DNA from: Lewinellaceae bacterium
GTDB taxonomy: Bacteria; Bacteroidota; Bacteroidia; Chitinophagales; Saprospiraceae
DNA: 64,000 bases
Assembly: GCA_020636075.1 (NCBI GenBank)
Contig: JACJYO010000001.1
Coordinates: 558,001 to 622,000, forward strand
Direction of reading: 5' to 3'
The notes beneath the pieces are model-generated. The model worked only from the letters and a program-made list of their open reading frames with translations, was not told where the DNA came from and ran no database searches. Position 1 is the stretch's first letter; every line of letters starts with the position of its first letter. A program made the position numbers and the translations under genes. Of the stretch, positions 34,967 through 43,774 are shown one piece after another.

Positions 34967-35107
34967 CAATTTCTCTAAATCAATGGGTGCCGCCCCGGAT
35001 GATTAAGCAAACATTTACATTTAGCCAATCGTATGTTCGGGCTGCTTTTGGTCGTTTAGCATATTTGGCAAACCTTTGCCTTAATTATCAAACCGGTGTG
35101 GAAGCCG

Positions 35108-35824
35108 ATGCGAAAACCGGTCGTTAAACTCATTTTTATGCACTTCATTTTCAATAGATCAAAGGCTACGTATTCTGTCGGTGAAACGGGAAAGCGACGG
35201 TATTTTCAACCTCAGAGCGCCGTATTCCTGTGTTTTTCAATCTTGTTGTGTACCATCGGCAGTCTGCTCTTCCTTCCCGCTTGTGAGGAATATGTGCCGG
35301 TACCCAAACCGCGGGCTTATCCCAAAGTCAATTATCCCAAAAAGGAATACAAACCTTTTGACCAAAACTATTGCGGTTTCACCTTCGATGTACCCGCGTA
35401 TGCAGTCATTGAGCGCGACACTTCCTTTTTTGGCGAGCGCCCGCAAAGTGATTGCTGGTTCAATATCGAGGTGCCGGAACTGAATGCCTCTATTCACTGC
35501 AGCTATTACCCGATCACCAACCGCGCGCGGCTTGACGAACTGGTGCAGGACGCATTCACCATGGCGCAAAAGCACAACATCAAAGCCAATTACATTGAAG
35601 AAATCCCCGTGCACCGGGAAGCCGAGCACGTGCACGGCATCGTATTCAATATTGAAGGCGCAACAGCATCGTCCTACCAGTTTTTCCTGACCGATTCGAC
35701 TCAAAACTTCCTGCGCGGGGCCCTTTACTTCAACACGCAAGCCCGGCCCGATTCGCTGGCTCCGGTACAGGCATTTATGCAGGCAGATGTAAACCGGCTT
35801 GTGTCGAGTTTGAAATGGGAATGA
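35108..35824 (+). CDS. gldD: gliding motility lipoprotein GldD
   Basis: GldD is required for gliding and type IX secretion in flavobacteria; its exact role is not known. The signal region ends in LLFLPAC, a lipobox, followed by EEYVPVPKPRAYPK. The C-terminal half has the conserved GldD run VFNIEGATASSYQFFLTD and LRGALYFNTQARPDSLAPV. Start choice is uncertain: GTG 35096, ATG 35108 or ATG 35138, all giving a longer N-terminus than usual. It stands alone here; other gld/spr genes are not in the window. The chitinase and the secreted thioredoxin nearby are plausible T9SS cargo. Confidence 0.92.
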   Translation: MRKPVVKLIFMHFIFNRSKATYSVGETGKRRYFQPQSAVFLCFSILLCTIGSLLFLPACEEYVPVPKPRAYPKVNYPKKEYKPFDQNYCGFTFDVPAYAVIERDTSFFGERPQSDCWFNIEVPELNASIHCSYYPITNRARLDELVQDAFTMAQKHNIKANYIEEIPVHREAEHVHGIVFNIEGATASSYQFFLTDSTQNFLRGALYFNTQARPDSLAPVQAFMQADVNRLVSSLKWE

Positions 35825-35890
35825 CGGATTTTTCAAATAACAGATTCACGTGAATCGGAGCAACTTCTCGAAGCCATCGCAAAAAAAATG

Positions 35891-35925
35891 AAAAAGGGCG
35901 CCAGGTATATCCTGGCGCCCTTTTT
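35891..35925. terminator. bidirectional terminator between gldD and the YceI gene
   Basis: AAAAAGGGCGCCAGG, a TATAT loop, then CCTGGCGCCCTTTTT. The 15-bp perfect stem with A and T runs at both sides serves the convergent transcripts of gldD (+) and the YceI gene (-). Confidence 0.9.
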
Positions 35926-35997
35926 CATTTTCCGGTTCTGTCTCACTTTTGTGCCTATCACTACTTTAAAATGGATCAGAAACCGGGAGGTTATTCC

Positions 35998-36567
35998 CTA
36001 TTTCTTCATCGGTTCGAGTGTCGCCTCGAAGGTGATTTTGGCCTGCGTGGAAAGTTTGTCGGCTACCACAGACGGCACAGAAATATCGTAGTCAGCCAAT
36101 TTTACCTCAAAGGTGGTAGATGCAGATACTTTGCCGCCTTTCACCTGAATATTAGCTGGAGCCTTCACCGTTTTGGTTACACCATGCATGGTAAGGTCAC
36201 CGGAAATATTCACGGTGTAGCTCCCGTCTTTTGAAAAATTCACCTTGGCCGGATCGTCGATTGTTCCTTTGAACGTTGCCTTTGGGTACTTGGAACTTTC
36301 AACATAGTTTTCATTAAAGTGCTCTTGCATGAGTGCTTTTTCAAAGACAAAATTCGTCATCAACACGGCTGCCTGAACCTTGGAAGTAGCCACATCGACC
36401 ACGAGCGTGCCACTTTTATTCGTTGCATCAACCTGCTCGGGGGAGTTTTTGGATGTTGCGTCAAAATAGACTTTTGCATCACGAGTGAATAAGCGCTGCG
36501 CCGGCAAAACGGCCGGCAAAAGCAGCATGACAAATAAACCAATTACTAAAGACGGATAGCGTTGCAT
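35998..36567 (-). CDS. YceI family periplasmic protein
   Basis: ATG 36567 starts a signal peptide (MQRYPSLVIGLFVMLLLPAVLPAQ) and a mature domain of about 165 residues. The lipocalin-like YceI fold is indicated by HFNENYVESSKYPKATFKG and VNISGDLTMHGVTK. Family members bind polyprenoid or amide ligands in a hydrophobic cavity and are often linked to stress or respiration. It follows a di-heme-like lipoprotein gene by 122 nt on the same strand; the pair may be one transcript. The ligand is unknown. Confidence 0.92.
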   Translation of the reverse strand: MQRYPSLVIGLFVMLLLPAVLPAQRLFTRDAKVYFDATSKNSPEQVDATNKSGTLVVDVATSKVQAAVLMTNFVFEKALMQEHFNENYVESSKYPKATFKGTIDDPAKVNFSKDGSYTVNISGDLTMHGVTKTVKAPANIQVKGGKVSASTTFEVKLADYDISVPSVVADKLSTQAKITFEATLEPMKK

Positions 36568-36689
36568 AGATAAATGTAGTTTGAATGAATAGGTGGCAAA
36601 ATAACGACCCTCGATGGGGAAACATGTCCTGAAGCCGTCGGATTTGAGATTCGTTTGCAAGTTGTTAGAAAGCATTATCAAAGGGCGGA

Positions 36690-37424
36690 CTATTGCGGCA
36701 TGCCGGCGTCCACCCAGGCTTTGATTTTACTCACAAAGCAAGGCGACAGTGCCGTCCCGCCTTTCGGCATCGCCGAATAACCCGGCAATTGTGCCACTGC
36801 GCCATACAACGCACCACCTTGCGCGCTGGCTTTTACTTCATCATAGGTAGTCAATTTCAAGTTGCCCTGAGGATTGGTGCTGCTGTGGCAACCGGTACAC
36901 CGGCTGGACAAAAGCGGCGCAATGCCATTGGAATATGTAACATTTTGGGTATCGCAGCTGCCATAGTTTTCGTTACAGGCCGTGTTTTGAGCGCCCTGTT
37001 CGATCCAGGTACGGATCAGCTTTATTTCATCTGCCGTTAGTGGCGAGTATGGCGGTTCCGGCATCCGGTCTCCTGGGTCGGTATCGACAATGACTTTGTA
37101 CAGTTTACTATTGCCCGGGTTAAATGCTTTTACCTTGCCAGTGCTCATTACGCGTTGGTAATCAACCAAAACAACCCCCTCTTTGTGTGAAGCAACATCG
37201 TGGCACCCCGATTGTGTACACTTGGAGATAAGTAATGGCAGTACCTGATTCTGGAAATAAATGGTATCCGGACCACAAGGCCAACCGGAGAAGTCGCTGG
37301 AATCAATCGGATTTACCGGAACAACCGGGTTAGGCGGAATCAGCGGATCGTGTTTACAGGATGGGAAAAGTAAAACACTGATAAAGCCAAAGAGCAAAAG
37401 TTTAACGAAGCGCGTTTTAAGCAT
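36690..37424 (-). CDS. exported lipoprotein with cytochrome-c-like heme motifs
   Basis: A lipoprotein signal ends in VLLFPSC, followed by a proline-rich linker. Two similar halves follow. The first has CTQSGCH (four residues between the cysteines, not the standard two), and the second has CTGCHSSTNP, a standard CxxCH. Each half ends with a possible Met ligand (DRMPEPPYSP and YSAMPKGG). This resembles the cytochrome-c-like lipoproteins common in Bacteroidota and planctomycetes. Heme attachment at the second site is likely; at the first it is uncertain. It should sit on the periplasmic face or the outer membrane. Confidence 0.82.
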   Translation of the reverse strand: MLKTRFVKLLLFGFISVLLFPSCKHDPLIPPNPVVPVNPIDSSDFSGWPCGPDTIYFQNQVLPLLISKCTQSGCHDVASHKEGVVLVDYQRVMSTGKVKAFNPGNSKLYKVIVDTDPGDRMPEPPYSPLTADEIKLIRTWIEQGAQNTACNENYGSCDTQNVTYSNGIAPLLSSRCTGCHSSTNPQGNLKLTTYDEVKASAQGGALYGAVAQLPGYSAMPKGGTALSPCFVSKIKAWVDAGMPQ

Positions 37425-37604
37425 CGAATTACGGGTGTGATTTAGTTACAAAAAACAGTATAGATTCCAGAGCCGACGTATCGTCCAGCCACTTTAAAAA
37501 GCGTGCAAAGAACGAGCGCGCCGGCTCTGGCAATATGTCCCTACTTACCGAACCGGTAAAAAAAGCGACTGAACCGGAACGGCAGGTGGTTTTTCAGGAC
37601 ATGA

Positions 37605-38117
37605 TCAGTCGTCATCCTCCTCCTCTTCAGCGACTCTGTCTGCGCCGTTTTTCCCATGGGCGTCCACACCACCTTCGCCTGCATTTTGCGTATTTAACCA
37701 AGTCACTACCAGATCCCGTTGCGTTGCACTCATACGGGCTGCCGGGTGTGTCCAGGTATAGCTACTCAGGGGCATTTCTCCTTTCTGAACCGCTTCAGCG
37801 GCTTCTTCCATTATTTCTGCGCGGTCCTCCAGCGCCAGTGTGCCTATGGTGCTGAAATTCAGGTGCTCACGCCCTTCCTCTATGTGATTGACCAGCCACC
37901 AGGATACCGGTGCAATCTGGCTGTACCAGGGATATTGTGTTTCATTAGAATGGCAATCGTAACAGGCATCTTTCAGGATCGCATACACATCGGCAGGCGG
38001 TTGCAAGACTTGCTGAATATCCAAAGCCGGATCGACCGGCGGATTAGTGCGGTTCGGGCGCATAAATTGAATGACCACAAGTATGCCCAACAGGGCAAAC
38101 CCAATTATTTTTTTCAT
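37605..38117 (-). CDS. heme-binding domain protein (Haem_bd type)
   Basis: A single N-terminal anchor (IIGFALLGILVVIQF) precedes a domain with CYDCHSNETQYPWYS, the CxxCH signature of the small haem-binding domain family. EGREHLNFS, a conserved MPLSSYTWTHPAARM and the final acidic tail (EEEEDDD) follow. The protein should be anchored in the inner membrane, facing the periplasm. The small exported protein at 38171-38557 lies 53 nt upstream on the same strand, probably in one transcript. Confidence 0.85.
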   Translation of the reverse strand: MKKIIGFALLGILVVIQFMRPNRTNPPVDPALDIQQVLQPPADVYAILKDACYDCHSNETQYPWYSQIAPVSWWLVNHIEEGREHLNFSTIGTLALEDRAEIMEEAAEAVQKGEMPLSSYTWTHPAARMSATQRDLVVTWLNTQNAGEGGVDAHGKNGADRVAEEEEDDD

Positions 38118-38170
38118 GGTGAATGCGTTTTTTAGTAAAAAAAATGATGTGCGGGCCTGAACTATTCAGG

Positions 38171-38557
38171 CTAAAAAACCAAAAAACGCTGTGGTGGCCG
38201 GAGCAGGCGTGCCCGAAAATCAGATGGCAGCAGATTGTCTTCCGTTGGCCGAAGGGCATTGTATTGGGGAGTAATGGAAGTCAACAGGACTATTTGATCG
38301 GATTCCGGAAGTATGCTGCTTGATGCAGTATGAATGCCCAATTGTTGCAAAGGTAATTGCCGGTGGGCAGGGTCAGACCTGCGATGCTGTGCATTGGCAT
38401 AATGCAATCTTAAAAAGTCCAGCAACGTGCTCTCCACGTTTTGCTGCCGATGCAACTGGAAATGACGCATCAAATAAGGCAGCTTCCCGAGCTCCCCTGC
38501 CAGCATATTGCCCGACAACAAATGAACAATCAAAAACAATAAAAGAAAACGCCGCAC
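38171..38557 (-). CDS. small exported hypothetical protein
   Basis: A GTG start gives MRRFLLLFLIVHLLSGNMLAG, a signal peptide, and a mature part of about 107 residues. The segment FLRLHYANAQHRRSDPAHRQ and LPLQ resembles small exported proteins of Bacteroidota that carry spaced histidines and end such a block in LPF or LPL; I know no function for them. Placement directly upstream of a heme-binding protein gene hints at metal or heme handling, but the evidence is only context. Confidence 0.6.
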   Translation of the reverse strand: MRRFLLLFLIVHLLSGNMLAGELGKLPYLMRHFQLHRQQNVESTLLDFLRLHYANAQHRRSDPAHRQLPLQQLGIHTASSSILPESDQIVLLTSITPQYNALRPTEDNLLPSDFRARLLRPPQRFLVF

Positions 38558-38643
38558 AGTGCCTAATTTTTTGCAAAAATCAGGTTATCATGTTATCGGT
38601 CCAATGACAATCGGCATGGCCCATGCTGACACCATACGGCACC

Positions 38644-39321
38644 TCAGCTATACCGAATATTGCGATCGGTAACAAAGCGCTGCCGAAAAACCGCCCCCAT
38701 CAGCAGTCCAAAAACAAATCCACCGATGTGCGCCCACCAGGCAACGCCCCCTGCATCGATCTCGGCCATGCCAAGTACCTGATAACCTGAACTCAATTGT
38801 AGAAGGAACCAGAATCCAAGAAATACCCAGGCCGGAATGTAAAAAGCACTCAGGAACAGGATGAACACCATCCGTACCCGTGATTTTGGGAACATCACAA
38901 AATAGGCGCCCATAACGGCAGAAATAGCCCCACTGGCTCCGATACACGGCACAGCGCTGTTAGGGGAAATAGCTACCTGGATCAGGCCTGCAGCAATACC
39001 GCCGGCCAGGTAAAAAAGCAGAAAGCGAAAATTGCCGATGATGGCCTCGATGTTATCAGCGAATATCCACAGGTACAACATGTTGCCGATCAAGTGCATC
39101 CAACTGCCATGGAGAAACATGCTGCTCACGAGCGTTTCCAAATCAATACCGTTGGAAATTTCAGCAGGAATAGCGCCATAAGTCTCCACAAAGCCGGCTT
39201 GCACACCATGTGGCATGGATAGTTGCAGCAAAAAGATTCCGGTATTCACAATCAGGAACAGGAAACTGAATACCGCCGGGTGCCCGCCTTCTATATTGTC
39301 GTCGCCAATTGGGAAAAACAT
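38644..39321 (-). CDS. rhomboid family intramembrane serine protease
   Basis: A 225-residue membrane protein with at least six hydrophobic segments. The catalytic Ser is in GASGAISAV (about residue 129) and the His in WWAHIGGFVFG (about 197). FLHGSWMHLIGNMLYLW is the conserved first-half motif. Rhomboids cut transmembrane segments of client proteins within the membrane. It follows rnpA by 30 nt on the same strand and may be cotranscribed with rpmH and rnpA. Clients are unknown. Confidence 0.93.
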   Translation of the reverse strand: MFFPIGDDNIEGGHPAVFSFLFLIVNTGIFLLQLSMPHGVQAGFVETYGAIPAEISNGIDLETLVSSMFLHGSWMHLIGNMLYLWIFADNIEAIIGNFRFLLFYLAGGIAAGLIQVAISPNSAVPCIGASGAISAVMGAYFVMFPKSRVRMVFILFLSAFYIPAWVFLGFWFLLQLSSGYQVLGMAEIDAGGVAWWAHIGGFVFGLLMGAVFRQRFVTDRNIRYS

Positions 39322-39351
39322 AGTTAACCAGATTGATTCGGCACCTGCAAA

Positions 39352-39738
39352 TTAGGGAAACTTCCGGATCATTTTCAGCACACCTGCCTCTATGACGGCG
39401 TACGGCACCTCTTCTTTGGCCACCAACACAAACATCAGGGCAATATGCTGGTCAGCGGCAGCAAGTTTTTCGTAAAATAATTGCTTGTTGAGGCGATACG
39501 CTTCGCGAATGCGGCGTTTAAGTCGATTGCGTTGAACGGCGGTCTTGAAGGTTCGGCGGGGCACCGAAATAGCCAATTGTGCCCTGGCATCGCGGAAGGT
39601 CATCAATACCGGATCATCGGGCAGCACCGGCAACCAAACCACCCGCAACGGGTAGGCTATATAGGAATTGCCTTCCCGGAATAGCCGGCCGATGAGTTTG
39701 CGGCTTTTAAGCCGTTCATTGCTGGAGAAAGTGGGCAT
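39352..39738 (-). CDS. rnpA: ribonuclease P protein component
   Basis: RnpA is the protein subunit of RNase P, which matures tRNA 5' ends. ATG 39738 gives MPTFSSNERLKSRKLIGRLF, the usual N-terminus; a TTG at 39750 adds four residues. The RNA-binding signature is KTAVQRNRLKRRIREAYR, and the C-terminus has FVLVAKEEVPYA. It follows rpmH, as is standard, but the usual yidD and yidC genes are not next to it. Confidence 0.95.
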   Translation of the reverse strand: MPTFSSNERLKSRKLIGRLFREGNSYIAYPLRVVWLPVLPDDPVLMTFRDARAQLAISVPRRTFKTAVQRNRLKRRIREAYRLNKQLFYEKLAAADQHIALMFVLVAKEEVPYAVIEAGVLKMIRKFP

Positions 39739-39757
39739 TGGCTGCGTCAAAAATAAG

Positions 39758-39795
39758 CAAAGTCGTCAGGCTGCAATGGCAAACTGACGACTTTG
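39758..39795. repeat. 12-bp inverted repeat between rpmH and rnpA
   Basis: CAAAGTCGTCAG (39758-39769) and CTGACGACTTTG (39784-39795) form a perfect stem with a 14-nt loop in the short rpmH-rnpA spacer. It could modulate readthrough from rpmH into rnpA. The core GTCGTCAG is also found in the hairpins at 23130-23197. Confidence 0.7.
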
Positions 39796-39845
39796 AAAAA
39801 GAGGTATATAGAGAAAGCCCGGTCCCATGCCGGCGGCTATGAAGC

Positions 39846-40001
39846 CTACTTCAAGCGGCGCTCATCGGAAACGGTGAGCTTCTTGCGGCCCCGGCTTCTG
39901 CGCCGTGCGATCACTTTACGCCCATTTTTGGAAGCCATACGGCTACGGAAGCCGTGCTTATTCTTACGCTTACGACGGGACGGTTGATAGGTACGTTTCA
40001 T
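39846..40001 (-). CDS. rpmH: 50S ribosomal protein L34
   Basis: A 51-residue very basic protein, MKRTYQPSRRKRKNKHGFRS at its start, then RMASKNGRKVIARRRSRGRK, a textbook L34. It assembles into the large ribosomal subunit. It is transcribed ahead of rnpA from a strong promoter 45 nt upstream. Confidence 0.96.
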   Translation of the reverse strand: MKRTYQPSRRKRKNKHGFRSRMASKNGRKVIARRRSRGRKKLTVSDERRLK

Positions 40002-40500
40002 TGCTAATCGTGTGGACTAAATGTGCAGTTCTTAAAATTGGAGCGCAAAGGTAATGCGCTTTTTTGGAAAAGCAACAACCGGTTTGAAAAAAGTGAGAAT
40101 GTGCTTTTATATTGATACACTAACCATACCACTATAAAACACGGCAGGTTGAACTGCTCCAACCAACATCAAAATATCAGAATTGTAATGCCAGCCTTTG
40201 CCCGACAGTCAGATGTCGGCAGTCCGGGTTCAGGCACTCTTCCGTATCCAAGTTGAAGTGGATTGCACTGACGGGGCCATTTGTAACCGTATCCGAACAG
40301 GCAGCGCTACCACGCCTTGGGGTAGATGTTAAACTGCTAACGAGATGTTAGGAGACAGGTTCCATCGAACCGCAGACCATTTGAATTTAGCCGCCCGCGG
40401 ACAATCCCCCGGTTAAAGTTGTTTTAAAGCCCTACCCCACTCCAACCATGCCGCAAAAATGCCGTTTCTTTGCAATCTCATTTTTTTGAAAATCCGAGGC
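40002..40500. other. 499-nt intergenic stretch; promoter at left end, otherwise no recognised feature
   Basis: Apart from the rpmH promoter, the stretch shows no open frame with coding character, no tRNA and no long palindrome. A TTTCTTTG near 40464 is one base off the -7 consensus and could belong to the dsbD promoter. A small RNA cannot be excluded. Confidence 0.4.
40046..40075 (-). promoter_or_regulatory. promoter of rpmH-rnpA
   Basis: On the minus strand TTG (40075-40073), exactly 19 nt, then TACCTTTG (40053-40046). This is the best match to the Bacteroidota sigma-A consensus in the window and sits about 45 nt upstream of rpmH. Confidence 0.75.
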
Positions 40501-42681
40501 ATGAAAATTCGCTCGTTACTCCTAACCCTGCTCGCCTTATCCCTGGCGACTTCCATTTTCGCCCAAAACCCCGTCAAATGGGCATACACCACAAAGGACG
40601 CCGGAAACGGCCAATTCGACCTGATCTTTACCGCTACCATTGATGAAGGCTGGACGACCTACTCCCAGTTTCTCGAAAGTGAAGACGGACCGGTTGCTAC
40701 CTCTTTCACCTTCCAGGAAGGCCCTCATTTTGAACTGAAAGGCAAAGCGGAGGAAAGCGGTGACAAATTCACCAAATACGACAATGTGTTTGGTATGAAA
40801 CTCACCAAATTCAAACACAAGGGCATTTTCACCCAACGTGTCAAAGTAAATGATCCCTCTAAGCCAATTACCGGGTATTTGTCCTTTATGGTCTGCAACG
40901 ACGAAATGTGCCTGCCACCCAAGGATGTCGATTTCGAATTTAAAATTACCCCATCTACCGGCACAACTAATCCCACGAAAACCGATGCCCCTCCTGCGCC
41001 GGATAAAACAAATGTACCGCCCGCCGGCATAGACAAAAACGGGGGAAACACCGGCGCGGCTCCTGCTGCGGACCAGCCCGAAAACACCGGCACAGATCTA
41101 GCAGCACCTGAAACAGGAGTAGCAGAAAACACCAATACGAAACCTGCCGACCCAAACTTTCAGGGATTTTTTGATGCCAAACGCGAAATCAACTCCGCCC
41201 AATTCGTCAATACCTGCTCCGCCCCCGTCGAAGAAAGCAGTTCCTTGTGGTGGGTATTCATCGCAGGCTTTTTGGGTGGCCTGATCGCTTTGCTCACCCC
41301 TTGCGTATTCCCGATGATCCCGCTGACCGTGAGTTTTTTCACCAAACGCTCGAAGGATCGCGCTACCGGGTTGCGCAACGCCATCTGGTACAGTTCCAGC
41401 ATTGTGATCATTTACGTAGGTATCGGCATCTTGCTGACCTCAATTTTCGGCCCGACCATCCTGAACGAAATGAGCACGGATATGTACTTCAACCTGCTCT
41501 TCTTCGCCGTATTTGTCATTTTCGCCCTGTCATTTTTTGGCCTGTTTGAAATCACACTGCCCTCATCCTGGGTCAATCAAAGTGATAAAATGGCCGACAA
41601 AGGCGGCATGCTCGGCATTTTCTTTATGGCCTTCACCCTCGCACTGGTGTCCTTTTCGTGCACAGGCCCAATCGTTGGCACCCTGCTGGTGGAAACGGCA
41701 AAGGGCAATGCCGGCGATGCATTACTCGGTGTGATCCCCGCCCGGCCCCTCGTGGGCATGACGGGTTTTGGCCTGGCCCTTGCACTGCCCTTCGGCCTGT
41801 TTGCCATGTTCCCGGGCTGGCTCCAAAGCCTGCCTAGGTCGGGCAACTGGATGGATAACGTGAAAGTCACGCTCGGCTTTGTCGAACTCGCCTTGGCCTT
41901 CAAATTCCTCAGCACAGCCGACATGGTACGGCACTGGGGTCTCCTGAGATTTGAGCCCTTCCTCGGCTTGTGGTTCCTCTGTGCGCTCCTGCTCGGATTA
42001 TACCAGTTTGGCCTGCTACCCAAACTCAAAGGTGCCGCAGGCAAACCGGGAATCGCCCGGTCCGTCGTTGGAGGTTTGGCTCTCGTCTTTGCCGGCTACC
42101 TGGGCAATGGTTTGCTGAAATACCAATCACTCTCCGCGCTCAGTGGCATTGCTCCGCCAGTGCATTACAACTTTTTCAAACCCATGGACTGCCCGCACAG
42201 CCTGGATTGTTACAAAGATTTTGACGAAGGCCTGAAAGTCGCACAACTGGAAAACAAACCACTTTTTGTGGACTTCACCGGATACGGTTGTGTCAACTGC
42301 CGTAAAATGGAAGAAACCGTCTGGAACAAAGCCGAAATTTTGCAGCACTTGAAAAACAACTACGTTGTGGTGTCGCTTTATGTCGACGATCAGGCACGAC
42401 TCTTCCCAGATGACAAGTTCAAATACCTGCTCGACCCCAACACCGGTGAAAAAATGCGCACCGTGGGCGACAAGTGGAGTTCTTTCCAAATCAACAACTT
42501 TCACCGCAATTCACAGCCCTGGTATGTGCTCATGCACAACGACGGCAAAACGCTACTCAACGAGCCGCGCGGCTACACCCCGGAGGTTGAGGAATACCGC
42601 GCTTTTCTCGATTGTGGATATGACGCATTTGCGCAAATGAAATCGAAAGAGGAGAATAAGACGCTGATGGGCGCAAAATAG
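40501..42681 (+). CDS. dsbD: thiol:disulfide interchange protein DsbD
   Basis: DsbD carries reducing power from cytosolic thioredoxin to periplasmic thiol proteins. ATG 40501 starts a signal peptide (MKIRSLLLTLLALSLATSIFAQ). The alpha domain has the Cys pair in MVCNDEMCLPP. A low-complexity P/T/A linker (about residues 155-215) follows. The eight-helix membrane domain has Cys in LTPCVFPMIPLTV and VSFSCTGPIVGTL. A C-terminal thioredoxin domain has DFTGYGCVNCRKMEE. All three catalytic Cys pairs are present. The gene stands alone in a convergent or isolated setting. Confidence 0.95.
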   Translation: MKIRSLLLTLLALSLATSIFAQNPVKWAYTTKDAGNGQFDLIFTATIDEGWTTYSQFLESEDGPVATSFTFQEGPHFELKGKAEESGDKFTKYDNVFGMKLTKFKHKGIFTQRVKVNDPSKPITGYLSFMVCNDEMCLPPKDVDFEFKITPSTGTTNPTKTDAPPAPDKTNVPPAGIDKNGGNTGAAPAADQPENTGTDLAAPETGVAENTNTKPADPNFQGFFDAKREINSAQFVNTCSAPVEESSSLWWVFIAGFLGGLIALLTPCVFPMIPLTVSFFTKRSKDRATGLRNAIWYSSSIVIIYVGIGILLTSIFGPTILNEMSTDMYFNLLFFAVFVIFALSFFGLFEITLPSSWVNQSDKMADKGGMLGIFFMAFTLALVSFSCTGPIVGTLLVETAKGNAGDALLGVIPARPLVGMTGFGLALALPFGLFAMFPGWLQSLPRSGNWMDNVKVTLGFVELALAFKFLSTADMVRHWGLLRFEPFLGLWFLCALLLGLYQFGLLPKLKGAAGKPGIARSVVGGLALVFAGYLGNGLLKYQSLSALSGIAPPVHYNFFKPMDCPHSLDCYKDFDEGLKVAQLENKPLFVDFTGYGCVNCRKMEETVWNKAEILQHLKNNYVVVSLYVDDQARLFPDDKFKYLLDPNTGEKMRTVGDKWSSFQINNFHRNSQPWYVLMHNDGKTLLNEPRGYTPEVEEYRAFLDCGYDAFAQMKSKEENKTLMGAK

Positions 42682-42709
42682 AAAGCGATCATTTTCTCCA
42701 AAAGACTTT

Positions 42710-42794
42710 ATTTACCACGGAGGCACGGAGGACACGGAGGTTTATTCTTTATAAAAAGTTGAACCTCCGTGTCCTCCGTGCCTCCGTGGTAAAT
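42710..42794. repeat. perfect 33-bp inverted repeat (CCACGGAGG type)
   Basis: Left arm 42710-42742 and right arm 42762-42794 are perfect reverse complements around a 19-nt loop. The arm contains CCACGGAGGCACGGAGGACA. It lies between dsbD and the glycosyltransferase gene, 12 nt before the latter's start codon, so it will form a very stable hairpin in any readthrough mRNA. Confidence 0.9.
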
Positions 42795-42806
42795 ACAATT
42801 CGAAAA

Positions 42807-43769
42807 ATGCAAAACGACGCCAACCGACTGCTCTCGCTCCTGCTCCCCTGTTTCAACAGCGCCCAACGCCTTCAACCGGCCTATGCGGCCATTTCCACCG
42901 AATTGGATGCTGCGGGAATTCCGTTCGAACTGCTGATCCTGGATGACGGCTCCCAGGATAACTCCTGGGAAATCGCCCGGGTACTGGCTGAAAAAGACCC
43001 GCGTGTTCGGGTGTTCCGCATGGCGCGCAATGTCACTCCCCCCTACCTACAGTTCGCCGCTTTTTCCGTTTGCAGAGGCGCCTGCATCACCTGGATACCC
43101 GACGACCTGCAGTTTCCGGTATCGATGGTGATTGCCTTATACCGGAAATGGGAAGCCGGACACAAAATTGTTGTTTCCTACCGAAGTTCCCGAAACGACG
43201 GCTGGCTCAGCGACTTTTTTTCCCGGGCGTATTACAAACTGATGAACAGCCTGTCCGAGATCAACTTTCCGCCCGGCGGCACCGATGTGTATCTGGCCGA
43301 CCGGGAGATCATCGATATCATGAATACCCGAATCCATCCGATCCATACCTCTTCGGTGGTGGAAATGCTGCGCCTGGGCTTTGATCCGGAGTTTGTCCCG
43401 TACAACCGGCCGCCGCGACCGGGGAAGTCGCGCTGGACCTGGCGCAAAAAAGTGCGGCACGCCAAGGATACTTTTTTCGCCTCGTCTGCTTTTCCGATTC
43501 GCGCCATCACCAACCTGGGCTTGAGCATTTCAGTGATCTGCTTGTTGGCTATTCCGGTTCTGGTGTATGCCCGATTTTTTGCCCACAGCCGGCTGTTTGG
43601 CTTTCCTGTGCCGGGTTGGACAACCATAATCGCACTGGTAGCCTTTTTCAACGGATTGGTATTGTTTTGCCTTGGTGTAGTAGCCGAGTACATTTGGCGG
43701 ATTTATGAAGAGGTAAAAAACCGGCCGGGATTTATAATTCGAAAAGACAATGACAATCCAAATGGTTAA
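42807..43769 (+). CDS. family 2 glycosyltransferase with two C-terminal membrane helices
   Basis: ATG 42807 is chosen because the open frame upstream lies inside a palindrome. The GT-A domain starts LLSLLLPCFNSAQ and has the nucleotide-sugar motif LLILDDGSQDNSWEI; ITWIPDDLQ is the DxD-like site. Two membrane helices at about residues 228-250 and 266-290 place it with the polyprenyl-phosphate glycosyltransferases (GtrB/ArnC-like). It would move a sugar onto a lipid carrier at the inner membrane; sugar and end product are unknown. Its stop is 5 nt from the convergent thioredoxin gene. Confidence 0.9.
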   Translation: MQNDANRLLSLLLPCFNSAQRLQPAYAAISTELDAAGIPFELLILDDGSQDNSWEIARVLAEKDPRVRVFRMARNVTPPYLQFAAFSVCRGACITWIPDDLQFPVSMVIALYRKWEAGHKIVVSYRSSRNDGWLSDFFSRAYYKLMNSLSEINFPPGGTDVYLADREIIDIMNTRIHPIHTSSVVEMLRLGFDPEFVPYNRPPRPGKSRWTWRKKVRHAKDTFFASSAFPIRAITNLGLSISVICLLAIPVLVYARFFAHSRLFGFPVPGWTTIIALVAFFNGLVLFCLGVVAEYIWRIYEEVKNRPGFIIRKDNDNPNG

Positions 43770-43774
43770 CCTGC

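Noticed and set aside
42759..42806. Earlier start of the glycosyltransferase
   Set aside because: These codons lie within the right arm and loop of a 33-bp palindrome; the family start fits ATG 42807.
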